NCBI RefSeq assembly: GCF_001667145.1
Contig: NZ_LZIF01000038.1
Coordinates: 1-60,102 of the forward strand
Direction of reading: 5' to 3'
Origin: Mycobacterium sp. 852002-51971_SCH5477799-a
GTDB taxonomy: Bacteria > Actinomycetota > Actinomycetes > Mycobacteriales > Mycobacteriaceae
DNA length: 60,102 bases
Below the pieces are notes generated by a model. The model was given only the letters and a program-made list of their open reading frames with translations, was not told the origin of the DNA and did no database searches. Numbering within the stretch: the stretch's first letter is position 1; every line of letters starts with the position of its first letter. Below, piece after piece: positions 18,175 through 26,722 of the stretch. The position numbers were made by a program, and so were the translations under genes.

Positions 18175-18276
18175 ATGGGTTCAGTAATCAAGAAGCGGCG
18201 CAAGCGTATGTCGAAGAAGAAGCACCGCAAGCTGCTGCGTCGCACCCGGGTGCAGCGCAGAAAACTCGGTAAGTAA
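18175..18276 (+). CDS. Small ribosomal protein bS22 (33 residues, AURKAIP1/COX24 motif)
   Basis: A 33-codon gene from ATG 18175 to TAA 18274-18276. The product is extremely basic: [19 protein letters not shown], then [14 protein letters not shown]. This is the actinobacterial protein found as bS22 in mycobacterial 30S subunits, related to mitochondrial mS38 and to the AURKAIP1/COX24 domain (Rv0500B in M. tuberculosis). It lies alone between the HTH gene and galE2. A GGAG sits close before the ATG. The 146-bp gap upstream contains GTAAAG at 18121-18126 that might be part of a -10 element, but no clear -35. Confidence 0.93.
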
Positions 18277-18315
18277 CCCCGCTCGCGGCGTAGTGCCGCC
18301 GTCTCGCCCGGCCGC

Positions 18316-18321
18316 TAGGCT
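18316..18321 (+). promoter_or_regulatory. -10 element of a probable leaderless galE2 promoter
   Basis: TAGGCT is followed by 6 nt and GTG 18328. Confidence 0.5.
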
Positions 18322-18327
18322 GTTCGA

Positions 18328-19455
18328 GTGGATCCGACGAATGGGGAGAACGCCGGGCCGGGCGACACCGCAGGCAGCACCGTGCATTACCCGAAGGTCG
18401 TGCTGGTCACCGGCGCATGCCGGTTCCTGGGTGGCTACCTGACGGCTCGCCTCGCGCAGAACCCGATGATCAACGCGGTCATCGCGGTGGATGCGATAGC
18501 CCCGAGCAAGGACATGCTGCGCCGGATGGGGCGCGCCGAGTTCGTCCGCGCCGACATCCGAAATCCCTTCATAGCCAAGGTGATTCGCAACGGCGACGTC
18601 GACACGGTGGTGCACGCGGCGGCCGCGTCGTACGCGCCGCGATCCGGCGGCACCGCGGCGCTCAAAGAGATCAACGTGATGGGCGCGATGCAGCTGTTCG
18701 CGGCCTGCCAAAAGGCGCCCTCGGTGCGTCGGGTCGTGCTCAAGTCGACGTCCGAGGTGTACGGCTCGAGCGCTCACGACCCGGTGATGTTCACCGAGGA
18801 CAGCACCAGCCGCCGCCCCTTTCGCGACGGTTTCGCCAAAGACAGCCTGGACATCGAGGCTTATGCGCGCGGCTTGGGACGGCGCCGGCCCGATATCGCC
18901 GTGACGATTTTGCGGCTGGCCAACATGATCGGCCCGGCGATGGACACCACGCTATCGCGTTATCTAGCTGGGCCTTTGGTGCCGACGATGTTTGGCCGCG
19001 ACGCGCGCCTGCAATTGCTGCACGAGCAGGACGCACTCGGTGCGCTGGAGCGCGCGGCGATGGCCGGCAAGGCGGGGACTTTCAACATCGGCGCCGAAGG
19101 CATCATCATGCTGTCGCAGGCGATCCGGCGGGCCGGGCGGATTCCGTTGCCAGTACCGAGTTTCGGTGTGTGGGCGCTGGATTCGCTACGCCGTGCCAAC
19201 CGCTACAACGAGATCAGTCGTGATCAGTTCGATTATTTGAGTTACGGCCGCGTCATGGACACCAGCCGGATGCGCTCGGAGCTCGGCTACCAGCCGAAAT
19301 GGTCGACGGCGGAGGCGTTTGACGATTACGTGCGCGGCCGCAGCTTAACTCCCATTATCGACCCACTTCGGGTACGCTCCTTGGAAGAACGCGCGATAGC
19401 CCTGGCTCAGCGCTGGGGTAGCCGAAATCCAATTCCGTGGGGTGGGGTCAGGTAG
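18328..19455 (+). CDS. galE2: Extended SDR, GalE2-like (NAD-dependent epimerase/dehydratase family)
   Basis: A 375-residue extended SDR annotated galE2 in M. tuberculosis (Rv0501). After a 30-residue polar head the Rossmann start reads VVLVTGACRFLGGYLTARL, with Cys-Arg where most family members have Ala/Gly-Gly. DADIR-type and HAAAASY segments follow. The expected YxxxK is missing: at Y179 the sequence runs Y-A-R-G-L, with Leu in the Lys place. Classical UDP-galactose 4-epimerase chemistry is therefore doubtful although NAD(P) binding is likely. Its 3' end is followed at once by an acyltransferase gene. Confidence 0.85.
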   Translation: MDPTNGENAGPGDTAGSTVHYPKVVLVTGACRFLGGYLTARLAQNPMINAVIAVDAIAPSKDMLRRMGRAEFVRADIRNPFIAKVIRNGDVDTVVHAAAASYAPRSGGTAALKEINVMGAMQLFAACQKAPSVRRVVLKSTSEVYGSSAHDPVMFTEDSTSRRPFRDGFAKDSLDIEAYARGLGRRRPDIAVTILRLANMIGPAMDTTLSRYLAGPLVPTMFGRDARLQLLHEQDALGALERAAMAGKAGTFNIGAEGIIMLSQAIRRAGRIPLPVPSFGVWALDSLRRANRYNEISRDQFDYLSYGRVMDTSRMRSELGYQPKWSTAEAFDDYVRGRSLTPIIDPLRVRSLEERAIALAQRWGSRNPIPWGGVR

Positions 19456-19460
19456 GTATC

Positions 19461-20525
19461 GTGGCGGGCGAAAACAGAGCGAATGTCATTCCACTGCACA
19501 CAAATCGGGGCCGGGTAGCAGCGCGCCGGCGAGCCGATCAACAGGTGGAGTCCGCTCGTCAGCATCCCTCCATGCTTTCCGATCCGAACGGTCGGGCATC
19601 TGCGGAGCAAATTGCCGCGGTGGTCCGCGAAATCGACGAGCACCGCCGTCCCGCGGGGACATCGTCGGCCGACGCGCCGCTGAATGACTTGGCGCAGCGC
19701 GTCGCCTCGGTCGCCGGATTCCTTCGCCAACGGATCACCGGCGATTACAGTGTCGATGAGTTCGGCTTCGACCCGCACTTCAACAGCGCGATCGTTCGGC
19801 CATTGCTGCGGCTGTTCTTTCGATCCTGGTTCCGGGTCGAGGTGAGCGGGATCGAGAACCTGCCGGCCGACGGCGCCGCGCTGGTGGTCGCCAACCACGC
19901 CGGGGTGTTGCCGTTCGACGGGCTGATGCTGTCGGTCGCGGTACACGACGAGCATCCCGCGCAGCGGGACATGCGGCTGCTCGCCGCCGACATGGTGTTC
20001 GATCTGCCGGTGGTGGGGGAGGCGGCCCGCAAGGCCGGCCACACGATGGCCTGCGCGACGGACGCGCACCGGTTGCTCGCCGCCGGCGAGCTCACCGCCG
20101 TGTTCCCGGAGGGCTACAAGGGACTGGGCAAGCGCTTCGAGGACCGTTACCGGCTGCAGCGGTTCGGCCGCGGTGGATTCGTGACGGCGGCGCTGCGGAC
20201 GAAGGCGCCGATCATTCCCTGCTCGATCATCGGGTCCGAGGAGATCTACCCGATGCTGACCGACGTCAAGCTGCTGGCGCGGCTGTTCGGCTTGCCGTAT
20301 TTTCCGGTGACACCGCTGTTTCCGCTGGCCGGCCCCGTGGGCCTGGTGCCGCTGCCGTCGAAGTGGCATATCGCGTTCGGTGAGCCGATCCACACCGACG
20401 ACTACTCAGCCTCCGACGCCGAGGACCCGATGGTCACCTTCGAGCTGACCGACCAGGTGCGCGAGACCATCCAGCAGACGCTGTACCGGCTGCTGGCCGG
20501 CCGCCGCAACATCTTCTTCGGCTGA
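19461..20525 (+). CDS. Lysophospholipid acyltransferase family protein (PlsC-like, Rv0502)
   Basis: A 354-residue acyltransferase of the glycerol-phosphate acyltransferase superfamily. The catalytic region reads VVANHAGVLPFDGLML, with His and Asp separated by six residues instead of the classical four, as in actinobacterial relatives. Motif III is FPEGYKGLGK, and a later proline-containing segment is KAPIIPCSIIGSEE. The N-terminal 100 residues are polar. GTG 19461 (MAGENRANVIPL) was preferred to the in-frame GTG 19437, which lies inside galE2, because relatives begin this way. Acceptor and acyl donor are unknown. Confidence 0.88.
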   Translation: MAGENRANVIPLHTNRGRVAARRRADQQVESARQHPSMLSDPNGRASAEQIAAVVREIDEHRRPAGTSSADAPLNDLAQRVASVAGFLRQRITGDYSVDEFGFDPHFNSAIVRPLLRLFFRSWFRVEVSGIENLPADGAALVVANHAGVLPFDGLMLSVAVHDEHPAQRDMRLLAADMVFDLPVVGEAARKAGHTMACATDAHRLLAAGELTAVFPEGYKGLGKRFEDRYRLQRFGRGGFVTAALRTKAPIIPCSIIGSEEIYPMLTDVKLLARLFGLPYFPVTPLFPLAGPVGLVPLPSKWHIAFGEPIHTDDYSASDAEDPMVTFELTDQVRETIQQTLYRLLAGRRNIFFG

Positions 20526-20539
20526 GCCGCGCAAAAGGA

Positions 20540-20570
20540 AACGCCACCGCGGAAATCCGCCGATGGCGTT
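20540..20570. terminator. Bidirectional hairpin terminator between convergent acyltransferase and cmaA2 genes
   Basis: AACGCCA (20540-20546) pairs with TGGCGTT (20564-20570). Inside them GCGGA and TCCGC form a second stem around AA. AAAGG at 20534-20538 and CCTTT at 20573-20577 extend the pairing outward. Its position between two convergent stops fits a terminator serving both strands. Confidence 0.7.
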
Positions 20571-20587
20571 GACCTTTCGGGGACCGA

Positions 20588-21517
20588 CTACTTGACCATC
20601 GTGAACTGGCAGACGTTGGTGTAGCCGTCGCGGAACAGGTCCGAGCAGCCCCGCAAGTACTTCAAGTAGATGTCGTAGGTCTCCTGCCCCTTCAGGGCGA
20701 TCGCCTCCTCCTTGTGCGCCTCGAGGGCATCTCCCCAGGCGGTCAAGGTCGGAACGTAGTTCTTCCCGATGAAGTGGTGCCGCTCGATCTTGAAGCCCGC
20801 GTCCGTTGAGTACTTGTCGACCAGGTTGACCTGGGGCAACTTCCCGCCCGGGTAGATCTCCTTCAAGATGAAACTGATGAACCGCAGCAGGGTCATGTTC
20901 ACCTGCAAGCCCATCGCCTTGCCCTCTTCGGCGGTGGGCACGACGATGCTGTGCAGCAGCATCCGGCCGTCGTCGGGCAGCAGGTCGTAGTACTTCTTGA
21001 AGAAGGTGGCGTAACGCTCGTACCCGGCGTCGCCCGCCCCGTCGGCGAAGTGCTCGAACGCGCCCAGCGACACGATGCGGTCGATCGGTACGTCGCCCGG
21101 GAATTCCTCCCAGCCCTGGATCCGCACCTCCTTGCGGCGGGGGCTGTCCATTTTGTCGAACTCCGCCACGCAGTGGGCGTACTGGTTCTCGCTGAGCGTC
21201 AGGCCGATGACGTTGACGTCGTACTCTTCTACCGCGTGCCGCATCGTCGAGCCCCAGCCGCTGCCGATGTCCAGCAGCGTCATGCCGGGCTCCAGGTTCA
21301 GCTTGTCCAGGGCGAGCTTGCGTTTGGCGTACTGCGCCTCTTCCAGCGTCTTGGTCAGATTCTGCGGATCCGGGTTCTCGTCGAAGTAGCCGCAGCTGTA
21401 GGTCATCGACGGATCGAGCCAGAGCTTGAAGAACTCGTTCGACTTGTCGTAGTGCGACCGGACTTTCTCGACCGGCGGCTTCAGTTGCGTGCTTCCCGTG
21501 TCCCCTTGTGCGGACAT
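20588..21517 (-). CDS. cmaA2: Cyclopropane mycolic acid synthase CmaA2
   Basis: SAM-dependent methyltransferase of the mycolic acid cyclopropane synthase family; CmaA2 introduces trans-cyclopropanes in mycolates. The 309-residue protein has [19 protein letters not shown] (19-37), the SAM motif LLDIGSGWG (Ser where M. tuberculosis CmaA2 has Cys), [28 protein letters not shown] and a C-terminal [19 protein letters not shown]. Relative to CmaA2 it has extra residues after GYFDE ([10 protein letters not shown]). Assignment to cmaA2 rather than another mmaA paralogue rests mainly on synteny with serB1 and the HadA-like gene. The ATG directly abuts the stop of the upstream gene. Confidence 0.88.
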   Translation of the reverse strand: MSAQGDTGSTQLKPPVEKVRSHYDKSNEFFKLWLDPSMTYSCGYFDENPDPQNLTKTLEEAQYAKRKLALDKLNLEPGMTLLDIGSGWGSTMRHAVEEYDVNVIGLTLSENQYAHCVAEFDKMDSPRRKEVRIQGWEEFPGDVPIDRIVSLGAFEHFADGAGDAGYERYATFFKKYYDLLPDDGRMLLHSIVVPTAEEGKAMGLQVNMTLLRFISFILKEIYPGGKLPQVNLVDKYSTDAGFKIERHHFIGKNYVPTLTAWGDALEAHKEEAIALKGQETYDIYLKYLRGCSDLFRDGYTNVCQFTMVK

Positions 21518-22039
21518 TTACAACGCCCCTAACTTTCCTGCGGATATGGATGCAACTGCTGCGGCGGTTGCTGCAACGTCGGCTTCGTTTGTAGATTCGC
21601 CCAACATCGTGACGACACTGGTGACAATCGGGTTCCCATCGACGTCGGTCACTTCGCTGCGGATCTCCGCAAGCACCGTGCCGTGGGACTCGATCACCGA
21701 GTCCAGATACGTGTCGAAGTACAGCCTATCGTGCGCCAGGATCGGCCGGTGAAACTTGAACTTCTGGTCGCGGTGGATCACCCGGGCGATGTTGATCGGG
21801 ATGCTGAACTTGGTGAAGATCTCCAGCTGAACACGGCGCCCCGCGATTGCGAGGAACGTCAGCGGCGCCACCATGTCGGTGTACCCGGCCTTTTCGGATT
21901 CACTCTCGTCGAAGTGCGCCGGGTGGTCGTCTTTGATCGCGGCCGCGAACTCACGGATCTTCTCGCGCCCGACCTCGAAGTAATCCGGTGCGCGGTAATG
22001 GCTGCCGATGAGCCCTTCGGCTTCCTTGGGGGTCGTCAT
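21518..22039 (-). CDS. HadA-like MaoC/hotdog dehydratase subunit (Rv0504c-like)
   Basis: A 173-residue hotdog-fold protein similar to HadA/HadC, the N-terminal-type subunits of the mycolate 3-hydroxyacyl-ACP dehydratase. Characteristic segments are [22 protein letters not shown] (11-32), [24 protein letters not shown] and [24 protein letters not shown]. It lacks the catalytic Asp/His hydratase motif of HadB, so a partner would be needed. The stop codon and the ATG of cmaA2 are adjacent (TAA-ATG), indicating tight translational coupling. serB1 lies 44 bp upstream on the same strand. Confidence 0.87.
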   Translation of the reverse strand: MTTPKEAEGLIGSHYRAPDYFEVGREKIREFAAAIKDDHPAHFDESESEKAGYTDMVAPLTFLAIAGRRVQLEIFTKFSIPINIARVIHRDQKFKFHRPILAHDRLYFDTYLDSVIESHGTVLAEIRSEVTDVDGNPIVTSVVTMLGESTNEADVAATAAAVASISAGKLGAL

Positions 22040-22083
22040 GGCGCTATGCCCTCCGCTCGATTATGTCTGCGCGGCGCAGCCTA

Positions 22084-22992
22084 TCAGCGCGATTGCCGTC
22101 GGGAGGCCAGCGCGGCCAGCGCACCACCGGCCGCGCCCAGCGCCAACGCCGACGGCACCCCGATCCTGGCCGCCTTGCGGGCGGTGCGGAAATCGCGGAT
22201 TTCCCAGCCGCGCTCCCTGGCCAGGGCGCGCAGACGGGCGTCGGGATTGATGGCGACCGCGGTGCCCACCAGCGACAGCATCGGGACGTCGTTGAAGCTG
22301 TCCGAGTAGGCCGTGCAGCGTTTGAGGTTGAGGCCCTCGCGAATTGCCAGCGACCGCACGGCGTGCGCCTTGCCGGTCCCGTGCAGGATGTCGCCGACCA
22401 GCCTGCCGGTGAAGACGCCGTCGACGGATTCCGCGACCGTGCCCAAGGCACCGGTCAGGCCCAACCGTTTCGCGATGGTCGCGGCGAGTTCGTACGGCGT
22501 CGCGGTGATCAGCCACACCTGCTGGCCGGCGTCCAGGTGCATCTGCGTGAGCTCGCGGGTGCCGGGCCAGATCTTGTCGGCGATGATCTCGTCGTAGATC
22601 TCCTCGCCCAGCGCGATGAGCTCTTCGACCGATCGGCCCTCGATGAAGGCGAGTGCCTTGCGCCGGCCGGCGGCGACATCGTTGCTGTTTTCTGTCCCGA
22701 GGATCTGAAACTTGGCCTGGGCGTAGATGAATCCGACGACGTCGCGGTAGGTGAAGTAATTGCGCGTGGCCAGCCCGCGGCCGAAGTGCACCGCCGAGGA
22801 GCCCTGCACGAGCGTGTTGTCCACGTCGAAGAAGGCGGCGGCGGTTAGGTCGATCGGGGGCTGGGGACGGTCGTCGGAGGCGGCGGCTTCCTGCATGCCC
22901 TCGATTGCGCGGGCGGCGCTGGCGTCCGCGGCCAGCGACTCCGGGTCAACGCGACCGGTGTGGTCCGCGTTGGCCGGGTCAGAGGAAGTCAT
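22084..22992 (-). CDS. serB1: HAD-family phosphoserine phosphatase-like protein SerB1
   Basis: A 302-residue HAD-superfamily hydrolase (HAD-IB) annotated phosphoserine phosphatase in M. tuberculosis (Rv0505c). The nucleophile motif is [13 protein letters not shown] with D56 and D58. [20 protein letters not shown] carries motif [10 protein letters not shown] the motif III lysine, and [12 protein letters not shown] the motif IV acidic pair. The C-terminus has a hydrophobic stretch ([17 protein letters not shown]) that could be a membrane anchor. ATG 22992 was chosen over an upstream GTG frame because a perfect AGGAGG stands 7 nt before it. It heads the serB1-hadA-like-cmaA2 operon. Confidence 0.9.
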   Translation of the reverse strand: MTSSDPANADHTGRVDPESLAADASAARAIEGMQEAAASDDRPQPPIDLTAAAFFDVDNTLVQGSSAVHFGRGLATRNYFTYRDVVGFIYAQAKFQILGTENSNDVAAGRRKALAFIEGRSVEELIALGEEIYDEIIADKIWPGTRELTQMHLDAGQQVWLITATPYELAATIAKRLGLTGALGTVAESVDGVFTGRLVGDILHGTGKAHAVRSLAIREGLNLKRCTAYSDSFNDVPMLSLVGTAVAINPDARLRALARERGWEIRDFRTARKAARIGVPSALALGAAGGALAALASRRQSR

Positions 22993-23050
22993 CGTCAAAC
23001 CTCCTAGATCGCTGTGATGCCTGGCGACCCAGCGGGTGCCCCGATCCCCA

Positions 23051-23056
23051 ACCCTA
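23051..23056 (-). promoter_or_regulatory. Possible -10 element of the serB1 promoter
   Basis: Reverse-strand TAGGGT lies about 58 nt upstream of the serB1 ATG, in the 125-bp gap after the immunity gene. No -35 is obvious. It would give a leadered transcript that uses the AGGAGG site. Confidence 0.35.
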
Positions 23057-23117
23057 TCGGGCAGATGGCGTGGCGGCGCTGACGTGTCCTGGGGCATCGT
23101 TATGAGGCTCGCAGCAC

Positions 23118-23795
23118 TTACCCTTGCCAGCGCGCAACCTGCGAGGTGATGCTGTCCGGCATATCTTCGACTAAGGCCGCACTCAGGTCGTCGAACGATA
23201 ACCCGAGCACTTGCATATTGATATCTTCCCCCGGTAAGGCGAAACCGTAAAAACTGACGTCGTCTTGCAGAACGAATTTATTCAAGTGTTTTTCCGCGAA
23301 CTCTCGATCAAGCCCCGGACTTCCGTGTAATACGAATTCGACAACATCCTGCTCGGGTGGCGCGACTTGTATGCGGGGATCGAGCCCGCGGGCCTCCCAT
23401 ATGGTAGTCAGTGTTTCTAAGCCCAGCCGATATCGGAGGGAATTTCCAACCTGCAAAACGATGTATTTGCCGGCGTCTCCAAAATGTGAGAACACGGCTT
23501 GAATATCTTCGGAGCGCTCTGCGGCTCTCTCATGCAGTAACGATTGAACCACGCAGAAATAATTATCCTGCGTAGGTCCGATGATCCACGCGCCCCAGTA
23601 GCCAGATTCGGCCCACGCCGGCCATTTTTTAACTTTCTCCGAATAGTCTGAGCGGAAGTACAGTCGGCCATCTTCCCAGTCAGGTTCGTCGTAGGGTCCG
23701 CCGCTCCCGGCTAGGTTGGCGAGGGTACGCCACCGGTTGTAATTCACAATCACCTCGGCCTCTATGTCGCCGGCACTTGGGCGATCATCGTTCAT
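23118..23795 (-). CDS. Putative immunity protein for the CpnT-like toxin
   Basis: A 225-residue acidic, soluble protein with no signal peptide and no membrane segment. It is not recognised from sequence. It follows the toxin gene by 31 bp on the same strand, with GGAAGG upstream of its ATG. In M. tuberculosis the gene directly after cpnT (Rv3902c) encodes IFT, the antitoxin of the TNT domain, so the position points to the same role. Base composition is unlike the neighbours: two of its 60-base stretches (23161-23220 and 23221-23280) contain 30 and 27 G+C, against well over 40 in nearby core genes. Aromatic residues are frequent ([17 protein letters not shown]), typical of protein-binding immunity proteins. 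Role inferred from context. Confidence 0.65.
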   Translation of the reverse strand: MNDDRPSAGDIEAEVIVNYNRWRTLANLAGSGGPYDEPDWEDGRLYFRSDYSEKVKKWPAWAESGYWGAWIIGPTQDNYFCVVQSLLHERAAERSEDIQAVFSHFGDAGKYIVLQVGNSLRYRLGLETLTTIWEARGLDPRIQVAPPEQDVVEFVLHGSPGLDREFAEKHLNKFVLQDDVSFYGFALPGEDINMQVLGLSFDDLSAALVEDMPDSITSQVARWQG

Positions 23796-23826
23796 ATCGT
23801 CGAGCCTTCCGTGACTTGGTATGCCG

Positions 23827-26427
23827 CTATTCTAGGGCGAGATAACCGTTTTTAAGCAGAAAGTCGATCATCACAAATTGGCGCTTAGCATTGACTACTA
23901 CCCACTGAGTTCCGCCGCCGGGCCAGCCGAATGCTTCGCCGACTTTTCCATACCGGACTTCCCAGCCTTCGGGTAATTCCTTGCCAGTGCCGTGAAATAT
24001 ATTGTAGTCGCCGGATGAGCCAGGAGCGAGGCTGCGTTGCGGATAACTGTCACCGACCGCACCCATAAATTCGCCCCGGGTGTCGCTGATCTCCCCAATC
24101 CTGTTCAGCCTAGTCTCCGTTGGAATTCTGCGGGACGTTTCCCACTTTCCATCCGCGAAACCATCGTGTTCTGGCCAATGCCAAGTCTTTTTAACCGGGT
24201 CCCAATATTTGTTCAAGATGTCCTGGGCGCTCATTCCTTCGTAAGGGCTATGCGCCGCTGATTCGGCAAGTTCGCGAGGGCATCCGTGCTCTAGAAGGTC
24301 CTTGACGAGTTGCTCGGGGGATTCGGCAAGCGCCAGCTGCGCTTGGTGCCAGGGCTGTAGATCCGATGGGGCGGGGATTTCTGGCGGATGTCCGTCGGCG
24401 GGTTCATCGGGACGCGCGCCGTCGTGTGGCGGGTGCGATCCGGGCGGACGATCGCCGTCGTCAGGCGGGTGATGATCGCCAGGCTGATGTGGTCCGTTGC
24501 CATCGCTCGGGGGATGGCCGTCGTCTGGCGGATGATGTGGCCCATCGCCGTCACCAGGCTGGTGTGGCCCATCGCCACCGCCGGGCGGATGGGGAGCGCC
24601 CGGCTCCCCGCCATGAGGCGCATCACCTAGACCGGAAGGTATTTCGGTTGGCGCTCCGCCACCCACTGGGACTGACGGCGCTGCTGGAACGTGCGCCGCC
24701 GCCGCGGGTGTCGGCACGGACGGACGACCGGCGTGGGGAGCCGGCGCGACCGGGGGTTCACCGGCGGACGCCGGCGCGTGGGCGGGAACGGGTTCAGGTG
24801 GCTTCGAATGGGGTAGCGGTGTGTCCCCTGGGGGCACGGGCACCGGAGGTTTGCCCCCGGGCTCGGGCGGCGTCGCGGCCGGCTTGGGCGGCTCCGCTGC
24901 CGGTGGCTTCTCGAGGGGTGGTGGCTTGGATTCGGTGGGGCTGTGCGGCAGCGGACCGTCGGCGGGCCCCGGCGCCGGCTTGCCCGAGGGTCCTGGCTTG
25001 CCCGCCGGTGCCGGCGCCGGCTGGCCCGCTTCCGGCGGCTTGGGCGCGGCCGCGGCCGGTTCCGCCGGAGGCTTAACCGTGGGAAGTTTGAGCTCAGGCG
25101 GCTTTTTCAAGCCTTTCAGCGCATCGGCTGCGGTGTGTCCTACTTTGCCCAGCTTGGAGAGGGGCCCACCGGGCAAAGCGAGAGTCCCCACATCGAAGAT
25201 TGATTTTCCGAGTGCTTCGGCGGGATTGCTGCTCCATTCGTCCCAGTGCGTGATGTCCTTACCCAGCGCTTTCCACGACTCGGCGACTCCGGGCCCTCCG
25301 TCGGGCCCCAAGCCGACGAGCGTCCCAGCCCCGGCGACCATGCCAGTCATGGTTTCGCCGTAACCCTTCGGGTCGAGCAGTGCGTGGAATTGGCTGATGT
25401 CGTACAGGCCTTTGAGGAAATCCCAGCCCTCGACGCCAACGCCTTTGAAGGTCTGGCCCACCTGATTGAGTGCCCTGCCCACCGGGGTCCCGTGCAAGAA
25501 GTGGTCCCACTCTTTGTCCGCCCAGTGGGCCATATCCTTTGTGGCGGTGGCGGCTTCGGAAATGGTGGCCTTGATCTGGTCGCCGAGTTTTTCGGCTTCC
25601 TGGGAAAAGTTGTCGACCACCGTTTTGATGTCGTCGGCGATTTTTTTGATCTCGTCTTCGTCTTCGTCGGTCAGCAGATCCCATACCTCTTTGATCCCGG
25701 TCAGCGGATCGCAGATGCGGGACAACAGATCCAGGATGGCCGCGTGCACCTTCTCGATCTTGGCCGCGTAGCTGGTGAGCTGCGCCGCGATCGTTTGGCA
25801 TTGTCGCGCAACGCTGGTGGTCGCACCGGACGCATCAGCCAGCGCTTTGTTGATGGCCGCGGCCTCGGGAATCTGCTGTCCGGCGATGGCGGCCATCGTG
25901 GCACCGCCTGCCGCGATCTCGCTCGTCATGAAGTTGACGCCCGCGGTCGTCCACGCCGCCGCGGCGGCGCGCAGCTTCGCCGAATCGCCTGTGGGCCAGA
26001 TCATTCCGATATACGGGGCGACCCAGCTCCAGCCCGCCGGGGGGCTGCTACCGGCACCGACGGCCGACGGCGGATGAGACGCCGCGGTCAGCGGCGCCGT
26101 CACCGGCGGAGTCGGCAGACCCCCCGCGCGGCCCGTGACATCCGACATCGCCTCGGCGAGCGCGTAGTTGTGGGCCGACATCCGCACGCCGTCGCCGATG
26201 CTGCACAGCCCATTGCGGGTGCTGGTCATCGCCTCGATCACCTTGGCCGCTGCCTCGTTGTAAGCGCGGCCCAGCGCCGCACCCACCGGATCGTCACCGG
26301 CCATGCCGGCACTGCCGGCCAGCGCCGTGGTCAAGGCTGAGATCACCGATCCCAGCGAAACGCCGGTCGCCAGTACCGTGGCGCCGGAGCGGTCTAGGGC
26401 AGTCGGATCACACGCCAGCGGCGCCAT
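23827..26427 (-). CDS. cpnT: CpnT-like outer membrane channel / TNT-domain NAD+ glycohydrolase toxin
   Basis: An 866-residue homologue of CpnT (Rv3903c). Residues 1-443 match the CpnT N-terminal domain closely: MAPLACDPTALDRSG, GMAGDDP, VRMSAHNYALAEAMSDV, WVAPYIGMIWPTGD, ICDPLTGIKEVW and ALPGGPLSKLG. Residues 443-688 are a Pro/Gly/His/Asp-rich linker. Residues 690-866 hold a TNT (DUF4237) domain, which in CpnT hydrolyses NAD+ in host cells. The catalytic Arg and Gln are kept as R776 (LNRIG) and Q841 (PGGGTQ). The position of CpnT H792 is N809 (DYNIF) and that of Y765 is F787. DNA for the TNT tip is AT-richer than the rest. It starts 4 bp after esxE, so esxF-esxE-cpnT-immunity form one operon. 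Identity is strong; toxicity is inferred. Confidence 0.9.
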   Translation of the reverse strand: MAPLACDPTALDRSGATVLATGVSLGSVISALTTALAGSAGMAGDDPVGAALGRAYNEAAAKVIEAMTSTRNGLCSIGDGVRMSAHNYALAEAMSDVTGRAGGLPTPPVTAPLTAASHPPSAVGAGSSPPAGWSWVAPYIGMIWPTGDSAKLRAAAAAWTTAGVNFMTSEIAAGGATMAAIAGQQIPEAAAINKALADASGATTSVARQCQTIAAQLTSYAAKIEKVHAAILDLLSRICDPLTGIKEVWDLLTDEDEDEIKKIADDIKTVVDNFSQEAEKLGDQIKATISEAATATKDMAHWADKEWDHFLHGTPVGRALNQVGQTFKGVGVEGWDFLKGLYDISQFHALLDPKGYGETMTGMVAGAGTLVGLGPDGGPGVAESWKALGKDITHWDEWSSNPAEALGKSIFDVGTLALPGGPLSKLGKVGHTAADALKGLKKPPELKLPTVKPPAEPAAAAPKPPEAGQPAPAPAGKPGPSGKPAPGPADGPLPHSPTESKPPPLEKPPAAEPPKPAATPPEPGGKPPVPVPPGDTPLPHSKPPEPVPAHAPASAGEPPVAPAPHAGRPSVPTPAAAAHVPAAPSVPVGGGAPTEIPSGLGDAPHGGEPGAPHPPGGGDGPHQPGDGDGPHHPPDDGHPPSDGNGPHQPGDHHPPDDGDRPPGSHPPHDGARPDEPADGHPPEIPAPSDLQPWHQAQLALAESPEQLVKDLLEHGCPRELAESAAHSPYEGMSAQDILNKYWDPVKKTWHWPEHDGFADGKWETSRRIPTETRLNRIGEISDTRGEFMGAVGDSYPQRSLAPGSSGDYNIFHGTGKELPEGWEVRYGKVGEAFGWPGGGTQWVVVNAKRQFVMIDFLLKNGYLALE

Positions 26428-26431
26428 CGGG

Positions 26432-26722
26432 TCACGACCACATGCCGAGATTCGTCGACATCGCGCCCGTGTAGTTGCCGTGCGCGGTCGTGGCCACCTT
26501 CCCCAGTTGCGCCAGTGCCTCGCGCATCATCGCCTCGCCGCGAACCCAGTGCTGATGCGCCTCGGCATGCGCCGCGGCGGCATCACCCGTCCACGACGCG
26601 TGCAAACGCCTTACGCGCGAATCGATTTCGGCGATCATGTCTTCGGCATAGCGTTGGAACGCCGCCATCCGCCGCACCGCCTCGGCCAGTGCCTGCGGAT
26701 CCACCCGAAACGCCTCAGCCAC
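26432..26722 (-). CDS. esxE: EsxE-like WXG100 protein
   Basis: A 96-residue WXG100 (ESAT-6 family) protein. Two helices flank the W-T-G turn at W44 (HASWTGDAAAAHAEAHQHW), and the C-terminus GNYTGAMSTNLGMWS is nearly that of M. tuberculosis EsxE (Rv3904c). EsxE and EsxF form a heterodimer needed for export and surface placement of CpnT and can form membrane-associated assemblies. The GTG at 26722 overlaps the esxF stop by 8 bp; a second GTG at 26704 would match the shorter EsxE start. It is 4 bp upstream of the toxin gene. Confidence 0.92.
   Translation of the reverse strand: MAEAFRVDPQALAEAVRRMAAFQRYAEDMIAEIDSRVRRLHASWTGDAAAAHAEAHQHWVRGEAMMREALAQLGKVATTAHGNYTGAMSTNLGMWS

Noticed and set aside
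24360..24640. Repetitive DNA in the toxin gene considered as a CRISPR or tandem-repeat array
   Set aside because: The repeats are irregular and encode a His/Pro/Gly/Asp-rich linker in frame; there are no constant repeats with spacers.
25246..26340. Forward open frame antisense to the cpnT-like gene
   Set aside because: The opposite strand is a strong CpnT match; the forward product is low-complexity Arg/Gly and has no ribosome binding site.
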